A DNA stretch of 64,000 nt from Breviolum minutum Mf 1.05b.01 (GCA_000507305.1 DF241457.1:62001-126000), one strand, 5' to 3'. Shown: positions 32,483 through 44,799, numbered from the stretch's first letter. Program-made: numbers and translations. The notes: generated from the sequence alone by a model not told the origin.

Positions 32483-33565
32483 CTGTAGCCGCAAAGAACC
32501 ATGATGTTGAAGGTAGGGCACCCCGGGCCATGAGACATGTTGTGAAGGAAGGCTTTCATCACTGATCAGAAATCAGAATCACTGACTTCCTCACTTTGGG
32601 GGGAGATCTTGTATGTGTATGCCAACAATCAATTGTGAAGTAAGGTTGCAAACCAACTATCTCAATTCGCCATTAAAAAAAACTGTTTTTGCACGACTCT
32701 CTGCATGACTCATCCAAAAGTCACGATTCTCAGCCGATGAGATGTGAGGCTTTTTGAGCGGTAAAAATATGAAGAGTTTGCCTTACAAACCTTCGAAATT
32801 TCCATCCGAGCAAAGCGCCTCAAACGCAACCAAATTTACATGTTTTTCTCCTGGTATCAAGCTACAGAATATTTTTTGTGTAAGTTCCTTCCATAAGCAA
32901 TTGGGGCAACCGATCCTTTGATTTTTGTTCTCAAAAAAAAATGAAGCAAAATTTCTCCAAAATACCGGTTGCACCCAGCTCGGGACCTGAAAAAACCCGC
33001 AACGGGATTGCAGCTAAGTGTCTGCCCATGGCCAAATAATCACTGGAAGGGAAAGGATCACAGTCCAGGTGGCTACCAAAATGCTGATTTGCAGGTCTCG
33101 TACAAAGCTTCGTTGAGCCCAGAACGAACTGAGACGTCCTGCGGAATTTTCAAAAAGTATGGAGTTTTTGGAGGCTTCATACGAAAATGACATCATCAAA
33201 TGTGAATCGCATGAGCACATATCAATTTGTTCAACATGATGCCTAATTGGTAAAATTCCTTTGCATTTTGCATCAGTTCAACCTGCACTTGGATTCAAAA
33301 TAAAATTGCTGAAGGGAGAGCATAGATTTCGGACCAAGGTCCACCCGTCATTTTGGCTTCCAAAAAAGGTCATCATTGAAAGGATCATTTGCCAAAAAAT
33401 GTCACCACCACATCCAATGCCCTTCACATCAATGGTTTTGCTGATGTCCAGCCCAAGCAACCACCAGGTACACTGATGGTTGTATGATAGAGTCCCATGA
33501 TTCAACTGGAGAGTTTAACAAGCCAACATATCTCAACAAGCTACACCATTTAGAATCCGAGAAAT

Positions 33566-33709
33566 TCACTGGCATCTGCCTTCCAAATCGCCTTGACCAC
33601 CATTCGCTCCTCGAGAATGTTTGCCCAAATCCTCCAGTGCTCCCTTCCTCTCACTCGGCTCACGCGAAGTCACAGGGCCTTCCCCAATTTCCACCGCGGA
33701 CTCCGACAT
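33566..33709 (-). CDS. Candidate short frame, hydrophilic
   Basis: ATG at 33709, stop at 33566, 47 codons: MSESAVEIGEGPVTSREPSE, RKGALEDLGKHSRGANGGQG. GC is higher than the surroundings. It may be a first exon with a donor inside (GGAAGGCAG region) or chance. Confidence 0.3.
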   Translation of the reverse strand: MSESAVEIGEGPVTSREPSERKGALEDLGKHSRGANGGQGDLEGRCQ

Positions 33710-34085
33710 GGCGGTGCAAAACAATTTGGATCACGCACAGAAAAGTAGTTTCTGCTTCGCAAAAGACAGGGAGACCCAATAAGACAATCACTTGCGAAGA
33801 ATGCTCGAGAACCTCTCAGCAAAATGCATCCAATTTTTTCTGACTTTGAAATTGCTAATCAACCATAGCCAACAGGAGAACCTCAACCTGTGCTGGTGGC
33901 TCTCTGGTTTTAGTGCCAGGATGGCTTCAAATTCAATGGCCCAAAGCCATGAAATTCAATTGAAACAACCTGTCGAAGTCCGCATCATCAAATAGCTGGT
34001 GCAAATACCATTTGATGTCCAAGAACTCATATCCACATGTGTATCTTGTACATCTTTTACAGTATCTTCAAAAAGCCTCTGACTT

Positions 34086-34278
34086 TCAACATGTGACTTC
34101 CGGCGTGAAGTGCGCGAAAGCTGCCACACTTTTCTCCGCACTGGTTGCCTCGAGCTTCAGATGCATCAGGGCTGCTTGCAAGGAATCAACATCAGCCAGT
34201 GTTTTGCGCAAAGAATCGGCATCATCTTGGCTAATGAAGAAGTATTCGCCCGTCTCTCGGTTGAACCAGCATGGTCGC
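34086..34278 (-). CDS. Candidate terminal exon, coiled-coil-like
   Basis: Acceptor AACAACTTTAG|GCG opens 64 codons to a TGA at 34086: RPCWFNRETGEYFFISQDDA, then helical SLRKTLADVDSLQAALMHLK and EATSAEKSVAAFAHF. The start W-F-N-x-x-T-G-E-Y-F resembles half a WW-type fold but lacks the final W-x-x-P, so no domain is claimed. Confidence 0.45.
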
Positions 34279-34614
34279 CTAAAGTTGTTGAGGAACTTCG
34301 AAATCAACTTGCAATTTGAGGTGAAAACAAAGGCCATATTAGTCACATATTTACCACACACAGGTTGAGAAGTTTAGAAATGTTTTCTTGCTGGCGCAAG
34401 TGCGTGAAAAAAAAAACTTCCCACGGAAGTCATGCCGTGCCCTACTTGGAAAAATTTGGAGCAACTTGGCTGGAGGATCTCTAATTGCATGTTTGATAGG
34501 ATTCCAGCCATAGTATTCAGTAGAGAAAAGGCATACCTTTGTTCTCCTTGTAAACTCATCCCCTCAAATCACCAGCTATGACTTTGACCTCAAAAGGTGT
34601 TTCTTGCTTCAATA

Positions 34615-34730
34615 CTGTTGATGATTCAGAAATCCGGCGATCACCAGTTGAGGTTGGTAGTTTATCCCATTATTTACAGGGTTTTAGCACCATCCCAAAT
34701 GGTGATCGCCGGATTTTTGTCCATCAACCG
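34615..34730. mobile_element. MITE family C, copy 2
   Basis: The 116-bp element is flanked by TA on both sides; arms contain AAATCCGGCGATCACCA and its exact complement. This is the best-preserved copy. Confidence 0.8.
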
Positions 34731-35517
34731 TATGTCTGTTTCTGCCGAGTTGGGGCACTCCAAGTCCTCCAACTCATCAGGCATCATCAAGTCCCAAGGA
34801 TCCTTCTGAAGTTTTTTCTTTTGACCGGTGAGATGGTCTTTGATTTAAATACACAGCCGGTAAATAAGGAATTGGAATGGGGAAAATTGTGGGAAATTTT
34901 TTAGAGATCTCAGTTCTCAAATGTTTTCATGATGAAACGTCATGTCTGGCAGCCAAGAAAATGGTTTGATGCTAAGGACGGTCCCTTCATGTCAACTTGG
35001 TTTGAAGAAAGCGTTTTTTCTGGCATCGGCATTTGTATCAAAACTATCCATGCCTCAGAGGTATATTCTCAGTTTGTGAAGCCTTTTCCCAAAAAATAAT
35101 CTCAGTAAAGTCGTGGGTTCTAAAGGTGAGGATCAGATTTCCCCGAATTGCTCGGTTGCTTGGTCGCTTGGTCAAAAGATGAATGATTGTCCGATTTTTT
35201 GTCACCTCCCTGATCTCATTCCGCCAGCCAGTCCGGGTTCACTTCCACAAAGCCATCTTCTTCACCATCTCGTGAACACCACCAGGCAAAAACACCATCA
35301 TGCAACTCAAACCTTTGCGAAACAAGCTGTTTCGAACACGGAGTTGTGGATCATGATGGATACGGTAATACATTGGATGTTTTACCCCCAAGGATGCCAC
35401 CAAGATTAAAAAACATGTTTGGGATCGGGGTTTCCCAAAAAAAACTCCATGTGCCGCTGGCTTTTTTCGGAGGGAGCCACACCCAAGTGATATGGGAGAT
35501 ATTGGTGCTAGGGGTGA
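34731..35517. other. Nothing recognised
   Basis: No frame with splice support and no repeat; probably intron or spacer before the ATG microsatellite. Confidence 0.3.
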
Positions 35518-35520
35518 TAC

Positions 35521-35608
<88 letters not shown>

Positions 35609-35620
35609 NTGCAGGAGTAC

Positions 35621-35706
<86 letters not shown>
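35518..35706. repeat. (ATG)n microsatellite split by an N
   Basis: Two pure ATG arrays are joined by GGANTGCAGGAGTACTG with a single N at 35609. The lone N marks an assembly join, so array length is unreliable. Confidence 0.9.
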
Positions 35707-36373
35707 GGATGACGACATTCCAACATTCCTTTAAAAAAAGTTGATATGATGGTAATCAAGGCTGTTTGTTGGATCCAATAGCTTTCATAGACCAAGGGGT
35801 GAAGCATCACCAGCGACTTTGAAGTGACACAAATAAAAAAATCCAGATCCTGTTGCTGAAGGATGGTTGAAACATCTGAAAACACCTTGAAACTAGAACT
35901 GTTGACTGTTGACAATGATAAACTTCCAAATTGTGATTTCATGAAAAACCCAAGATTCTCAAAAAAAAATATGTGGAAGTTACCCTCCAAATAACCATCA
36001 CTGGACCATCCAACCTTCCCAATTGGCAACTCTTGTCCCCGGCCTAGACCACTCCACATGACAAGTGGATAAGCACTCAGGCAACTCACCCGGTTCATCT
36101 CCTGGATCCTGAAAAAAGGATCCAAAACAAAGGGAGAAAGACGATATGAATGTACAAAAAAAAGTCGCCCTTCATTTTAATGCATCTGGGTTTTCATGCA
36201 TCTTGATACATCCCGAAAAACCGTATCCCTGGTCAATCATCTCATCTTTGACAACCCTCAAAAAATCATGTCCCTCTCGCACAGGGAACGAACCTCACTG
36301 ATATCGAAATGTTCAGGCTCCAGACCTGCGGTCCCAGATTTCAAGTGGTTCAGGAGCCAGAGAAGCATTGCAT
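35707..36373. other. Nothing recognised
   Basis: Short minus-strand frames only (36040-36120 area, SGLGRGQELPIGK); no splice-supported exon. Confidence 0.25.
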
Positions 36374-36741
<368 letters not shown>

Positions 36742-37536
36742 GATGAAAAAGACCCCAAAATTTGTCTTTTGGATGGCTGCACAATGTGATTATCTCTGTG
36801 ATTCTCTGGGTTTTTCTCTCCAACTTGACGACAATCAACTCACATTCAGAATTAACCCACAGCCAATTAACTCCGTTAAAGTTTGTAAATGGAGTTTTCC
36901 ATAGTCATCTTTAAAAATATTATGTTACGACTTTGTATATACTGCACCTGGAAAATACCGGATACCTACAAGTTGGGATCAACCCTGTTTAAGGTCAATA
37001 CACATGCCCATTGGCCTCTCATTTTGTTTCGTTTGCCAGCTGTGGGAACCAATTCCTCGCACCGGTCGCCGGACTCGTTCTTCGGGGCAATCTTTTCTGA
37101 GTTGAAAAGCCATGAGTTAAGAACCGACCATTTGAGATTTATCTGAAAGTCTCAGCACAAATGAACTCCTGACATGTGGAGGCTAACTAGTAGAGGGCAC
37201 ATATTCCTGAAAGTACAATTGACACGACTTAATTGATGCAGGAAATGCTCTCATGTTTCTTCTAAGGGTGCTGCCTAGCAGGACTCTTAGTCTGAGGGCT
37301 GCAAGGTCAATTCCTTTGCATACGCTGTGCCATCTGTACGCCTCCATGTTTCATTACACTGCCCCCTACAGAAACATCTGTTTTCAGGTATTCAGAGTTT
37401 TTTCCAGGTAATTTGTTTTGGACTCTAGTATGGACCCAAACAAAATGCCATCTCTTGGTTACCCCCTAAGAAACAAGAGTGTTCTGTTTAGAAACAAGAC
37501 AACCTTTTTCAAGAGCAATACTGTAACATGTTCTGT
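36742..37536. other. Spacer between inverted microsatellites, no gene
   Basis: No supported exon. A short plus-strand frame at 36889-37146 lacks splice support. Confidence 0.3.
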
Positions 37537-37985
<449 letters not shown>

Positions 37986-37999
37986 CGTCTTAGTCCTGG

Positions 38000-39038
38000 C
38001 GACCTTACTTTCAACTTTTAAATATTTCATATAAATAGCACACGAAAGTGTTTACAGACATGTTTTCCTGCAGCAGCGCTGGTATAGGGTTCGTTCTGAA
38101 GGGGTTCCAGGCTGTGAAGGGGTCCAGAACGGAGGTACGAATGGCAAGCTACCCCTGAAATTATTTTATGATTCAACAATTGACTTCTAAATCATTACCT
38201 GGAATCTGCGCACCAGCAAAGGTGTGTGGTGTCAAGGACTTCCGGTGGTGTAAAAGGTTTGCGCTGCTTGATGCGAAATGTGTCTGCTGTAAAGAGACTT
38301 CTGCTTCTGATGCACACGTGTTTCTGGTGTAAAATAATTTTTGTTGCAAAAAAAAGTTTTGGGGCGAAAAAAAGGTTTTTTGTTTTCTGGTGTAAAAGTA
38401 TCATTCCTGGTGTTTAAATCAACGTTTCTGGTGTTTTTTCGGATCTTTTCCCACCCTTGGGAACTGTCAAAACCCTCGCATCTCCTCGTAGGCCCCCTCG
38501 ACTTCTGGAGGTTCTGGAGTTGCCTCTCTTCGGCTTTGGACTCGGAACTCTCCTGGGGGAAAAGTGTCTCAAAGCCGCAAAGCCGCAAAAGCCTTGTGAC
38601 ATGTTCATTTTTTTGACATTTTTTAATACCATTTCGAGTTGGGGTTTGCTTGCTTCATGCTCAGTTTAATTGATTGCATCTTTTTGGAAAGAAAAATCAC
38701 ATTGTCCTTTTGGTTACACTCACTCCACTCAAAATTTTAGGCGCCCTCAACCCTTGCTTGCACACCTCGTGGCACACGGGGCTCAGGCCGTTTGTGAGCT
38801 GCGCGGATCTGGAGACGGCCATCTGGAGACATCCAGCAGAGAGGCTTCAGGGGGGAGATCGTAGTTTATGTTCATACCAGCAAAAAACACACCCCAAAAG
38901 AAAAACTGATTTCTTTAGAGTACACACCAGATCCAAACTCTCCACTTTCAGAATGATGGTGTTTCAAGGAATGAATATCACACTGCCAAGACAGAGTGAC
39001 AAATGATGAGAAAATGACGCCCAAAACCTTCAAAAACT
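38000..39038. other. Coding-like patch at 38440-38590, unresolved
   Basis: On the minus strand an acceptor TTTTCCCCCAG is followed by two open frames (ESSESKAEERQLQNLQKSRG, or SPKPKRGNSRTSRSRGGLRG). Neither is preferred. At 38310-38430 the words TTCTGGTGTAAA/TTCTGGTGTTT recur four times. Confidence 0.3.
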
Positions 39039-39179
39039 TCACAGAGTTCCTTCGGCCAGACCCCAACTCAACGACGGATCGCCTTGCTCACGGGTTTCAA
39101 AGCGCGGCTGGTCTTTAGAGTAGCTTTCCTTTACAACCTGTCCTTGCACAAAGATAGGCGGTGGAACAAGCTGGGACAT
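39039..39179 (-). CDS. Candidate short frame
   Basis: ATG at 39179, stop at 39039: MSQLVPPPIFVQGQVVKESY, KDQPRFETREQGDPSLSW. GC is raised. An internal ACAG|GTTGTA could be a donor. Function unknown. Confidence 0.3.
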   Translation of the reverse strand: MSQLVPPPIFVQGQVVKESYSKDQPRFETREQGDPSLSWGLAEGTL

Positions 39180-39382
39180 GGTGGAACGAATATTTCACCA
39201 CTTGTGTTGTGTTTGTGAATTGAATCAATACTGGCCACAGGTTCACTTTGCGTATTTTGCACTGCTTTATTGAGAAAAAACAAAGAGAATCCTCATCTCC
39301 ATCGTAGCAAAAGTTTGTGGGGACGAGCCTGTAGAGAAAGCTCGCACTAAGACTTTGAAAAAAAAACAAGTGAAGATTTACT

Positions 39383-39481
39383 CGTTGGTGGTTGAACCAA
39401 CCCATCGGAAAAAATGTTCGTCAAATTGGATCATTTTCCCAGGTCGGGTTGAAAATAAAAAATATTCGAAACCACCACCGG
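39383..39481. mobile_element. MITE family B, copy 4
   Basis: CGTTGGTGGTTGAACC at the left, CGAAACCACCACCGG at the right; the interior TCAAATTGGATCATTTTCCC and GAAAATAAAAAATATTCGAA match copies 1 and 2. Confidence 0.7.
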
Positions 39482-39499
39482 TCCGTTTATTAAAAAAAC

Positions 39500-39601
39500 C
39501 TAGAGACGGAGATCTTGCACATCGAAGCCTTCTATATCTGCTAGCACCTCCAGCTTTTGAGAGGTCGAAGGTCGGTCTTGATGGATTGGGGGATTGAAAA
39601 T
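39500..39601 (-). CDS. Candidate C-terminal exon
   Basis: Acceptor CCGTTTCAGCAG opens FNPPIHQDRPSTSQKLEVLA and DIEGFDVQDLRL, stopping at 39500. It is bracketed by a family B MITE (left) and a family C MITE (right). Unknown function. Confidence 0.35.
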   Translation of the reverse strand: MFNPPIHQDRPSTSQKLEVLADIEGFDVQDLRL

Positions 39602-39627
39602 CTGCTGAAACGGAAGGAACTGTGGTA

Positions 39628-39727
39628 CTGTTGATGGAAGAAATCCTGCAGCACTTGATATGCAAAAGATCCCCGTATTGCAGGGTTTCATACATCTCAG
39701 ATGGTGCAGGATTTCAGCCATCGACAG
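39628..39727. mobile_element. MITE family C, copy 3
   Basis: The ends are CTGTTGATGGAAGAAATCCT and AGGATTTCAGCCATCGACAG; TA at the left, CA at the right. Confidence 0.7.
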
Positions 39728-39729
39728 CA

Positions 39730-40235
39730 TGAAAGCAGAAGAAAAAACTGTTCATCCAATATCAGGTGAAAATATGATGTGAAAATATAGCAAAGATTCT
39801 ATAGATTTTCACTTCAACGAGATCATGAAAAAGGGTGAGACAGTTCTTTGTTGGTGACAACGGTGAAATCTTCATCTTTTCAGAGTTTGGTCGGCACCTC
39901 TGTCACTTGCACCCATCCATTCTGATCCATTGCCTCAGATTCCATTCTTTCGGTTGATTTTGTTTCCCTCACTTTCATCACATTCTCTCTGTTTAGCGTT
40001 ACCCTTGTTGTGGGATAACTCCGAAGCAGAAAGGTTTGGATAGGATTTTGGGTCATGTTCGAAGCTGCCTATGCTTCAACCCCGTGATAAGAACGAACTC
40101 AAAAAGGTGTCTCTAAGTGGGTTGCATCAAGAGACCAAGACTGGGCATATCGCCTTTTGATGACATTATTACATTGACCTTTGACATTTACGTTGATTGA
40201 CTCTTGAAGTTCACCACATGCAATCAAACCAACCC
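39730..40235. other. Nothing recognised
   Basis: No supported frame or repeat. Confidence 0.3.
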
Positions 40236-40240
40236 TATTG

Positions 40241-40414
40241 TTAGAAGAATCTTTGCCTGGGACAGACCTTGTGGAATATTAAATACTTTTTTGCATATTT
40301 TTTGCATATGTTTTTTGCATATGTTTTGCATAATAAATGCCAAAAATATGCAAACAGTATGCAAAAAATATGCAAAAGGGAAATGGCCCTTCTGTGGCCC
40401 AAAGATTCTTCTAA
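40241..40414. mobile_element. hAT-like MITE (family F) with 8-bp TSD
   Basis: The 15-bp perfect inverted ends are TTAGAAGAATCTTTG and CAAAGATTCTTCTAA. CCCTATTG is duplicated exactly on both sides (40233-40240, 40415-40422). An 8-bp duplication is typical of hAT elements (family knowledge). The interior is a second palindrome built from repeated TTTTTTGCATA and its complement. Confidence 0.8.
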
Positions 40415-40610
40415 CCCTATTGGTGCCGTGTGGCAATGCCCTGGGACCTCAAATAACTAGCTTTATAGCGCAGTCTTTGCGCCAGCTTCCGCGACAGGGG
40501 CAAGAGGTGCTCTGGCAAGTCACCTGAGCTCTGGAGCTTGGGCGCCTCTTCGTTTCGTTTCCATCAGCCGATTTTTGGATGGTTTTTGTTTCGTTTCTGG
40601 GTCCGCATAC

Positions 40611-40701
40611 CACGATCAGCAGGATCCACTCTGGATACGCAATAATCCAGATACTCACTCTGCTTGCCTTTCCCATAGCCCTTTCCCTTTGAATATGCCA
40701 T
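40611..40701 (-). CDS. Candidate first exon: Lys/Gly-rich N-terminus
   Basis: ATG at 40701 opens MAYSKGKGYGKGKQSEYLDY, then CVSRVDPADR, to donor GATCGTG|GTATGCGG. Two possible trans- or cis-splice acceptors lie upstream (AAATTTCAG and GTGTTAAG). KGKGYGKGK-type starts occur in RNA-binding-like dinoflagellate proteins (resemblance only). Confidence 0.45.
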
Positions 40702-40799
40702 GGCGCGATACAACTTAACACAGCATGTGAAATCTGAAATTTGGATATTTGTCGTGGTCTCATTTTCTATCATTTTTTTGCACTGAGGTATGCAGAGCA

Positions 40800-41693
40800 T
40801 GCCTCTGATGTATCACCAAAACCGCCTCCAGTGCTTCTGTTTCAGATATCAAACGCCTACAATCTCAGTACTGAAGCCCAAATGTTCACAAGACTGCAAG
40901 GTTTCACCACTTTTTACCCAAGTCAGATTTTGTTGCAGACTTGTTCGTGTTCAAAACCTAGGTTGATTTGCAAAAAAGGATCTCTCAAACATATTTCTTC
41001 TCAACTTTTCAACTTGTCTCGGCTTTTTTTTCTGTCAAGGACACATGTGACCCCCTTTTTTCTCGCTGAAAATGATCGAAGCTGAAGGTAGTCAGACTTT
41101 CAGGTGAAGCCTAACCAAAGCCAACAAAAAAAGCTCCCAAGCAGCCGGGAAGAAATTGTCATTCGCAGCAACAATTGAAACTCATCTATGAATCCAAATT
41201 TTCATCGGAATATTTCTACTTTAAGTGATAAAGTATAGGGGCCCGACGCTTGAAAACGGAGGTCGTTTTATGGAAGTTTTCCACCGAAAAAATGGCGGCA
41301 TGGTCCTGACAGTCTGTCAGGACCAGACTCGACTAGTGAAACGACTCCACCTCATCATGAGCTAATTACTCAGGTTCTGTCGTGCTTTCCTCTGAACTTG
41401 TAGGAACCGATGTCATGGTGCTATCCGTCATGAAACCTCAACCAGGTGCCACCGTTTTGAAGCTGGAAACATGGATGACAAAACCCATGTGGTGGTTTTG
41501 GTAGAAACGAAACAGGATCAAACATCAAAGTGACAAATGGATGCTTAGAATCGACGCTGAAATGTTCAAGAAAGGCAAAGATGATTCGGTGAACTTCTCA
41601 CTCTCCGAAGATGTATGAGTTTCAAAACAAAAGCCAGCATAGTGTTCCGTTGTAACCCCATAAGTTTAAATTTATGTCATCAGATCATTAGAA
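40800..41693. other. Nothing recognised
   Basis: Frames here are short and on the plus strand without splice support. ATGGTCCTGACAGTCTGTCAGGACCAGA at 41293-41320 contains a perfect GGTCCTGACAG/CTGTCAGGACC hairpin. Confidence 0.3.
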
Positions 41694-41831
41694 TCACTCA
41701 ACAACTCCACGACTGCTGCTGTGCAGCGGCTTCCCACCGAACAAAGTCTGGCACGAAGTTTCCAGGGACCAATCAGTGCAGAAGCCGTGGCAAAGATGGC
41801 CAAACATGGCCGGAACACAACCAGCATGATC
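41694..41831 (-). CDS. Candidate last exon, Cys/His-rich
   Basis: Acceptor AAAAAATCAG|GAT opens 45 codons in phase 0 to a TGA at 41694: DHAGCVPAMFGHLCHGFCTD, WSLETSCQTLFGGKPLHSSS. Phase matches the donor of 41936-42111 across a 104-nt intron. An alternative frame is open too (IMLVVFRPCLAIFATASALI). Confidence 0.4.
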   Translation of the reverse strand, partial: DHAGCVPAMFGHLCHGFCTDWSLETSCQTLFGGKPLHSSSRGVVE

Positions 41832-41935
41832 CTGATTTTTTCCGGAAGGTGGCTGCCGGTGTAGCTTGATGTTCCCCTGGTTATGTCAAGAATGATCCTG
41901 GTCCTGTCTGGGTGTAATGGAATACCGCAAAGTAC

Positions 41936-42111
41936 CTGAACTCCAAACACTGCTTTTCCAAAGCCGTTTTTTCTAGCACCAAGGCACAGAGTGCCCCGTG
42001 ATGGACAGCGCATGGGCGCCCGTGTCCAGTGGTGCATGTGGAGAAAATGCATTCCAATCAGCCTAGGTCCCATCCATGGCTGAAGGGCGGCATGCAACGT
42101 CGAAGTGGGAT
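41936..42111 (-). CDS. Candidate exon, unknown gene
   Basis: Acceptor GATCTTCAG and donor GTTCAG|GTACTT enclose 176 bp with one open frame: TLHAALQPWMGPRLIGMHFL, HMHHWTRAPMRCPSRGTLC, ARKNGFGKAVFGVQ. The other two frames have stops. Good evidence for an exon; no domain. Confidence 0.5.
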
Positions 42112-43049
42112 CTGAAGATCCCAGTTCTTAAAAACCGAGGATCCAAGATAACAAGCCCTGAGATGTTCAAACTTACCAGAAGTCCTCTTTTTCACTCCAT
42201 GAATATATAAATGCTTCAGCAAATGCAAAATCTTAGGATGCTCAGTTTACTGGAGCACTTCATCTTCCAAAAGTTGCTGTAAGGCACTGATAATCCAGTG
42301 CTAAACTTCAGGAACCACGGCTCTCCCACTCGTTTTAGGTACACTTAATGTGTCTTATGAGTCTTATGTATATCATGAACTTAAAGGGCACACAAGTCTT
42401 GAAATTCAATTGCAGGTCCAAGATGTGATCCTCTACCCAAGTGTTGCTGACACTCAGCTTAGACCACCGCTTGCTCACCCTCTCTTCACCAAAAAAAACC
42501 CTTTGCTTCCGCGAAATATCGCAACAAATAAATGAATTATTTCATCTCAATTCCTTTCCCCCAAGAATCCCTGGTGGTTGCTAACATCGGGTATCCAAGT
42601 AGCAAGTGATTTTCAATTTGCAAGGTCAAGGGTACACCCACCACCATCATTGCCATACACAACCACGCTTTAACCTCAGATTTCAGCTAAAAACATCTGT
42701 GAAGGATAAAGGGATTCAATACCGGAGATGATTTTTCTATTGGATATACATGGACATCACCTGAGATAGATGATAATGGACAAGATCTAAGCTTCAGAGA
42801 GGATTTTTTCGCATTCCAACAACAAAATTTCAGCTGCGCAGCTGCGTGAAGGGCTCGTTGTGGCCCAGAGTTTTGTAATTTCCAAATCAACAAAGGCAAG
42901 GTTGCTGTGGTGATCGCTGAGATACCCTTGGCAAAATGCGAAGTTCTACCAAGTCTTTGAACTAAAAAGACTTTTAAAAAATCACTCGCACTTCAACAAA
43001 TTTTGAGACGGAAACACAAAAAAAGTGCATGTTTTCCATGGGGAAATCT
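42112..43049. other. No confident exon
   Basis: A minus-strand frame at 42760-42899 (LLIWKLQNSGPQRALHAAAQ) is coding-like without clear borders. The rest is AT-rich. Confidence 0.25.
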
Positions 43050-43234
43050 GGCAAATCTCCGGAAATGCTTGGCCGATCTTAGCTGCTACTAAAAGACTGC
43101 GGCAATCCAAAGCCATTTCGCCCAATAACTCTGTGGACATCCTTCCTGTACGTGGGCAGCTCCAGACGTATCGAAGGTCGACATTAGCCTGATGGATGTC
43201 CAAACGTTTCGTTGGTACCAAAAATGGAGGAATC
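43050..43234 (-). CDS. Candidate exon, unknown gene
   Basis: Acceptor TTCGCTTCAG|G opens IPPFLVPTKRLDIHQANVDL, RYVWSCPRTGRMSTELLGEM and ALDCRSLLVAAKIGQAF. A second frame with WYQRNVWTSIRLMS is open for part of it. The donor is not resolved. Confidence 0.4.
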
Positions 43235-43440
43235 CTGAAGCGAAAATAATTGTAAGCTTTACATGCAAGCTCGTATAGGTGAGTATTTCCATTTTATGTA
43301 CCTGAAATGTTTGGTGATGATGGATTTGCAAAAGGAGCTGAAGCTATTCTTTTTTGGCACACATAGGCCTATCTGAAGAGTAAATGGCACACTTGCCATG
43401 TAATTTCGGTTACATAGACCCCGTCCGACACAAAATTTAC

Positions 43441-43531
43441 CTCTTGTGTGTTCGCCATGTATTGTGACACCAAAGCCATCCAGCCATAAGGCTGTTGATT
43501 CGCCATCACATACCCAACAACCCAACAGGCT
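43441..43531 (-). CDS. Candidate exon, membrane-like
   Basis: Acceptor GAACCTAG and donor CACAAGAG|GTAAAT enclose 91 bp: ACWVVGYVMANQQPYGWMAL, VSQYMANTQE. The donor is strong. Possibly downstream part of the RLWCVYE gene. Confidence 0.4.
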
Positions 43532-43843
43532 CTAGGTTCAACCAGCCAAGTAACCAAAGGATGGCCACTAGGAGGGTTTTGATGCAGATATCCTTGGAGG
43601 GGTCCGACTGATGGGAACCATGAGATCTTACCAACTTAGCTGCTACACCGGGTGTGATTTCATTCGTGGAACAGGGTATGCCCTACGTTGCTGGCTTCTA
43701 GATTTCTAGATTTCAAATTCAAGTGCCCCTGAAATGGTGGTCGCCCTACCCGCAGACACAACGCCCATCCACCCTCAAGGCGCGTCCAATTCTGTACCCA
43801 ATTCTAACCCCGAACTCTTGTCTACTCCAAGCCTCTCTAGTAC

Positions 43844-43943
43844 CTGCAGCCGTGATATCTTCTCCCTCCTCGTAGGCTCTCCGCAGCTCTGGATTGTAAG
43901 CACCAGCTTTCATCAAAACACGTATGGCCATGTCGACATCATC
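43844..43943 (-). CDS. Candidate exon: VD-x-A-x-x-L-x-x-AG helical module
   Basis: Acceptor GGTGCAG|GAT and donor GGCTGCAG|GTACTA enclose 100 bp: DDVDMAIRVLMKAGAYNPEL, RRAYEEGEDITAA. The pattern VD-x-A-(I/V)-x-x-L-x-x-AG...LR-x-A-x-x-x-G-x-DI is found downstream of the RLWCVYE motif in a large dinoflagellate membrane-protein family (recalled, not searched). It supports one gene running from 46.6 kb to here. Confidence 0.5.
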
Positions 43944-44196
43944 CTGCACCAACGTTGCAGTTCACAAGAATCCTTATCTCAAGAATCAAAAACAAATCAC
44001 TCAAATCCTCCATATTTCTATCCCCAAGCTCCAACAATCATGACAAAAAATCTACCAACAATTCCTGTAATCCCTATATAAATTGTTTCCCGTCTTTCCC
44101 ATCACCTCGCGACCACCAATGGCTTCGCGGATCCGCAGCTCATCGTCGTGATTGGTGCAAGTGGCATCCTGTGAACCATTTGAGACGCAAAAATTC

Positions 44197-44304
<108 letters not shown>

Positions 44305-44570
44305 TGTTTTCTAAGAGTTCATTTCTTCCTGATACGTGGAAGTTTCCAAAACAAAATCTAGTCACAAAGAAGAAAACCTTCGCATGAAGTTGTCTCGACT
44401 AGTGGAGGCAACAGTACAAGTTAAGCCCTCAATCCTGCGATACAAAATCATACAAACCTTTCTGCTTGGATTTCTTGGCTTACGCTTGCACATCTACAAG
44501 GGGTGATCAAGGCTCCTGCCGAGTGTACCAAAAAAAATAACTTCACCTTGAAAATCTCACTTAGTTTCAA

Positions 44571-44608
44571 TGGTAAGACTGGTAAGACTGGTAAGACTGG
44601 TAAGACTG
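44571..44608. repeat. Four tandem copies of TGGTAAGACT
   Basis: A perfect 10-bp repeat. Each unit carries GGTAAGACT, a strong 5' splice-site consensus on the plus strand, although the surrounding exons are on the minus strand. Confidence 0.9.
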
Positions 44609-44688
44609 AAGCCTTCAAGGAATCCTTTAAGACGGTCTTAGGTCTTGAATTGGGAATTCCAAAATGGTTCTACGGATCCACAGTTCAC

Positions 44689-44759
44689 CCAACAGTCAAC
44701 GACATTTTGGCCACCTCCAGGGTTTTGAAGTCCAGATAGGCCGCGTGCATTGCCAGCTC
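44689..44759 (-). CDS. Candidate small exon
   Basis: A T-run and ACGACAG|GAG form a strong acceptor. The frame reads ELAMHAAYLDFKTLEVAKMS to a GTTGG|GTGAAC donor. It lies between the membrane exons at 45-46 kb and the helical module at 43.9 kb. Confidence 0.45.
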
Positions 44760-44799
44760 CTGTCGTAAAAAAAAATTGGTAAGGTAGATATGATATATC

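Noticed and set aside
34250-34278. WW domain
   Set aside because: Only the central strand-like part (WFNRETGEYFF) is present; the first and last signature residues are missing.
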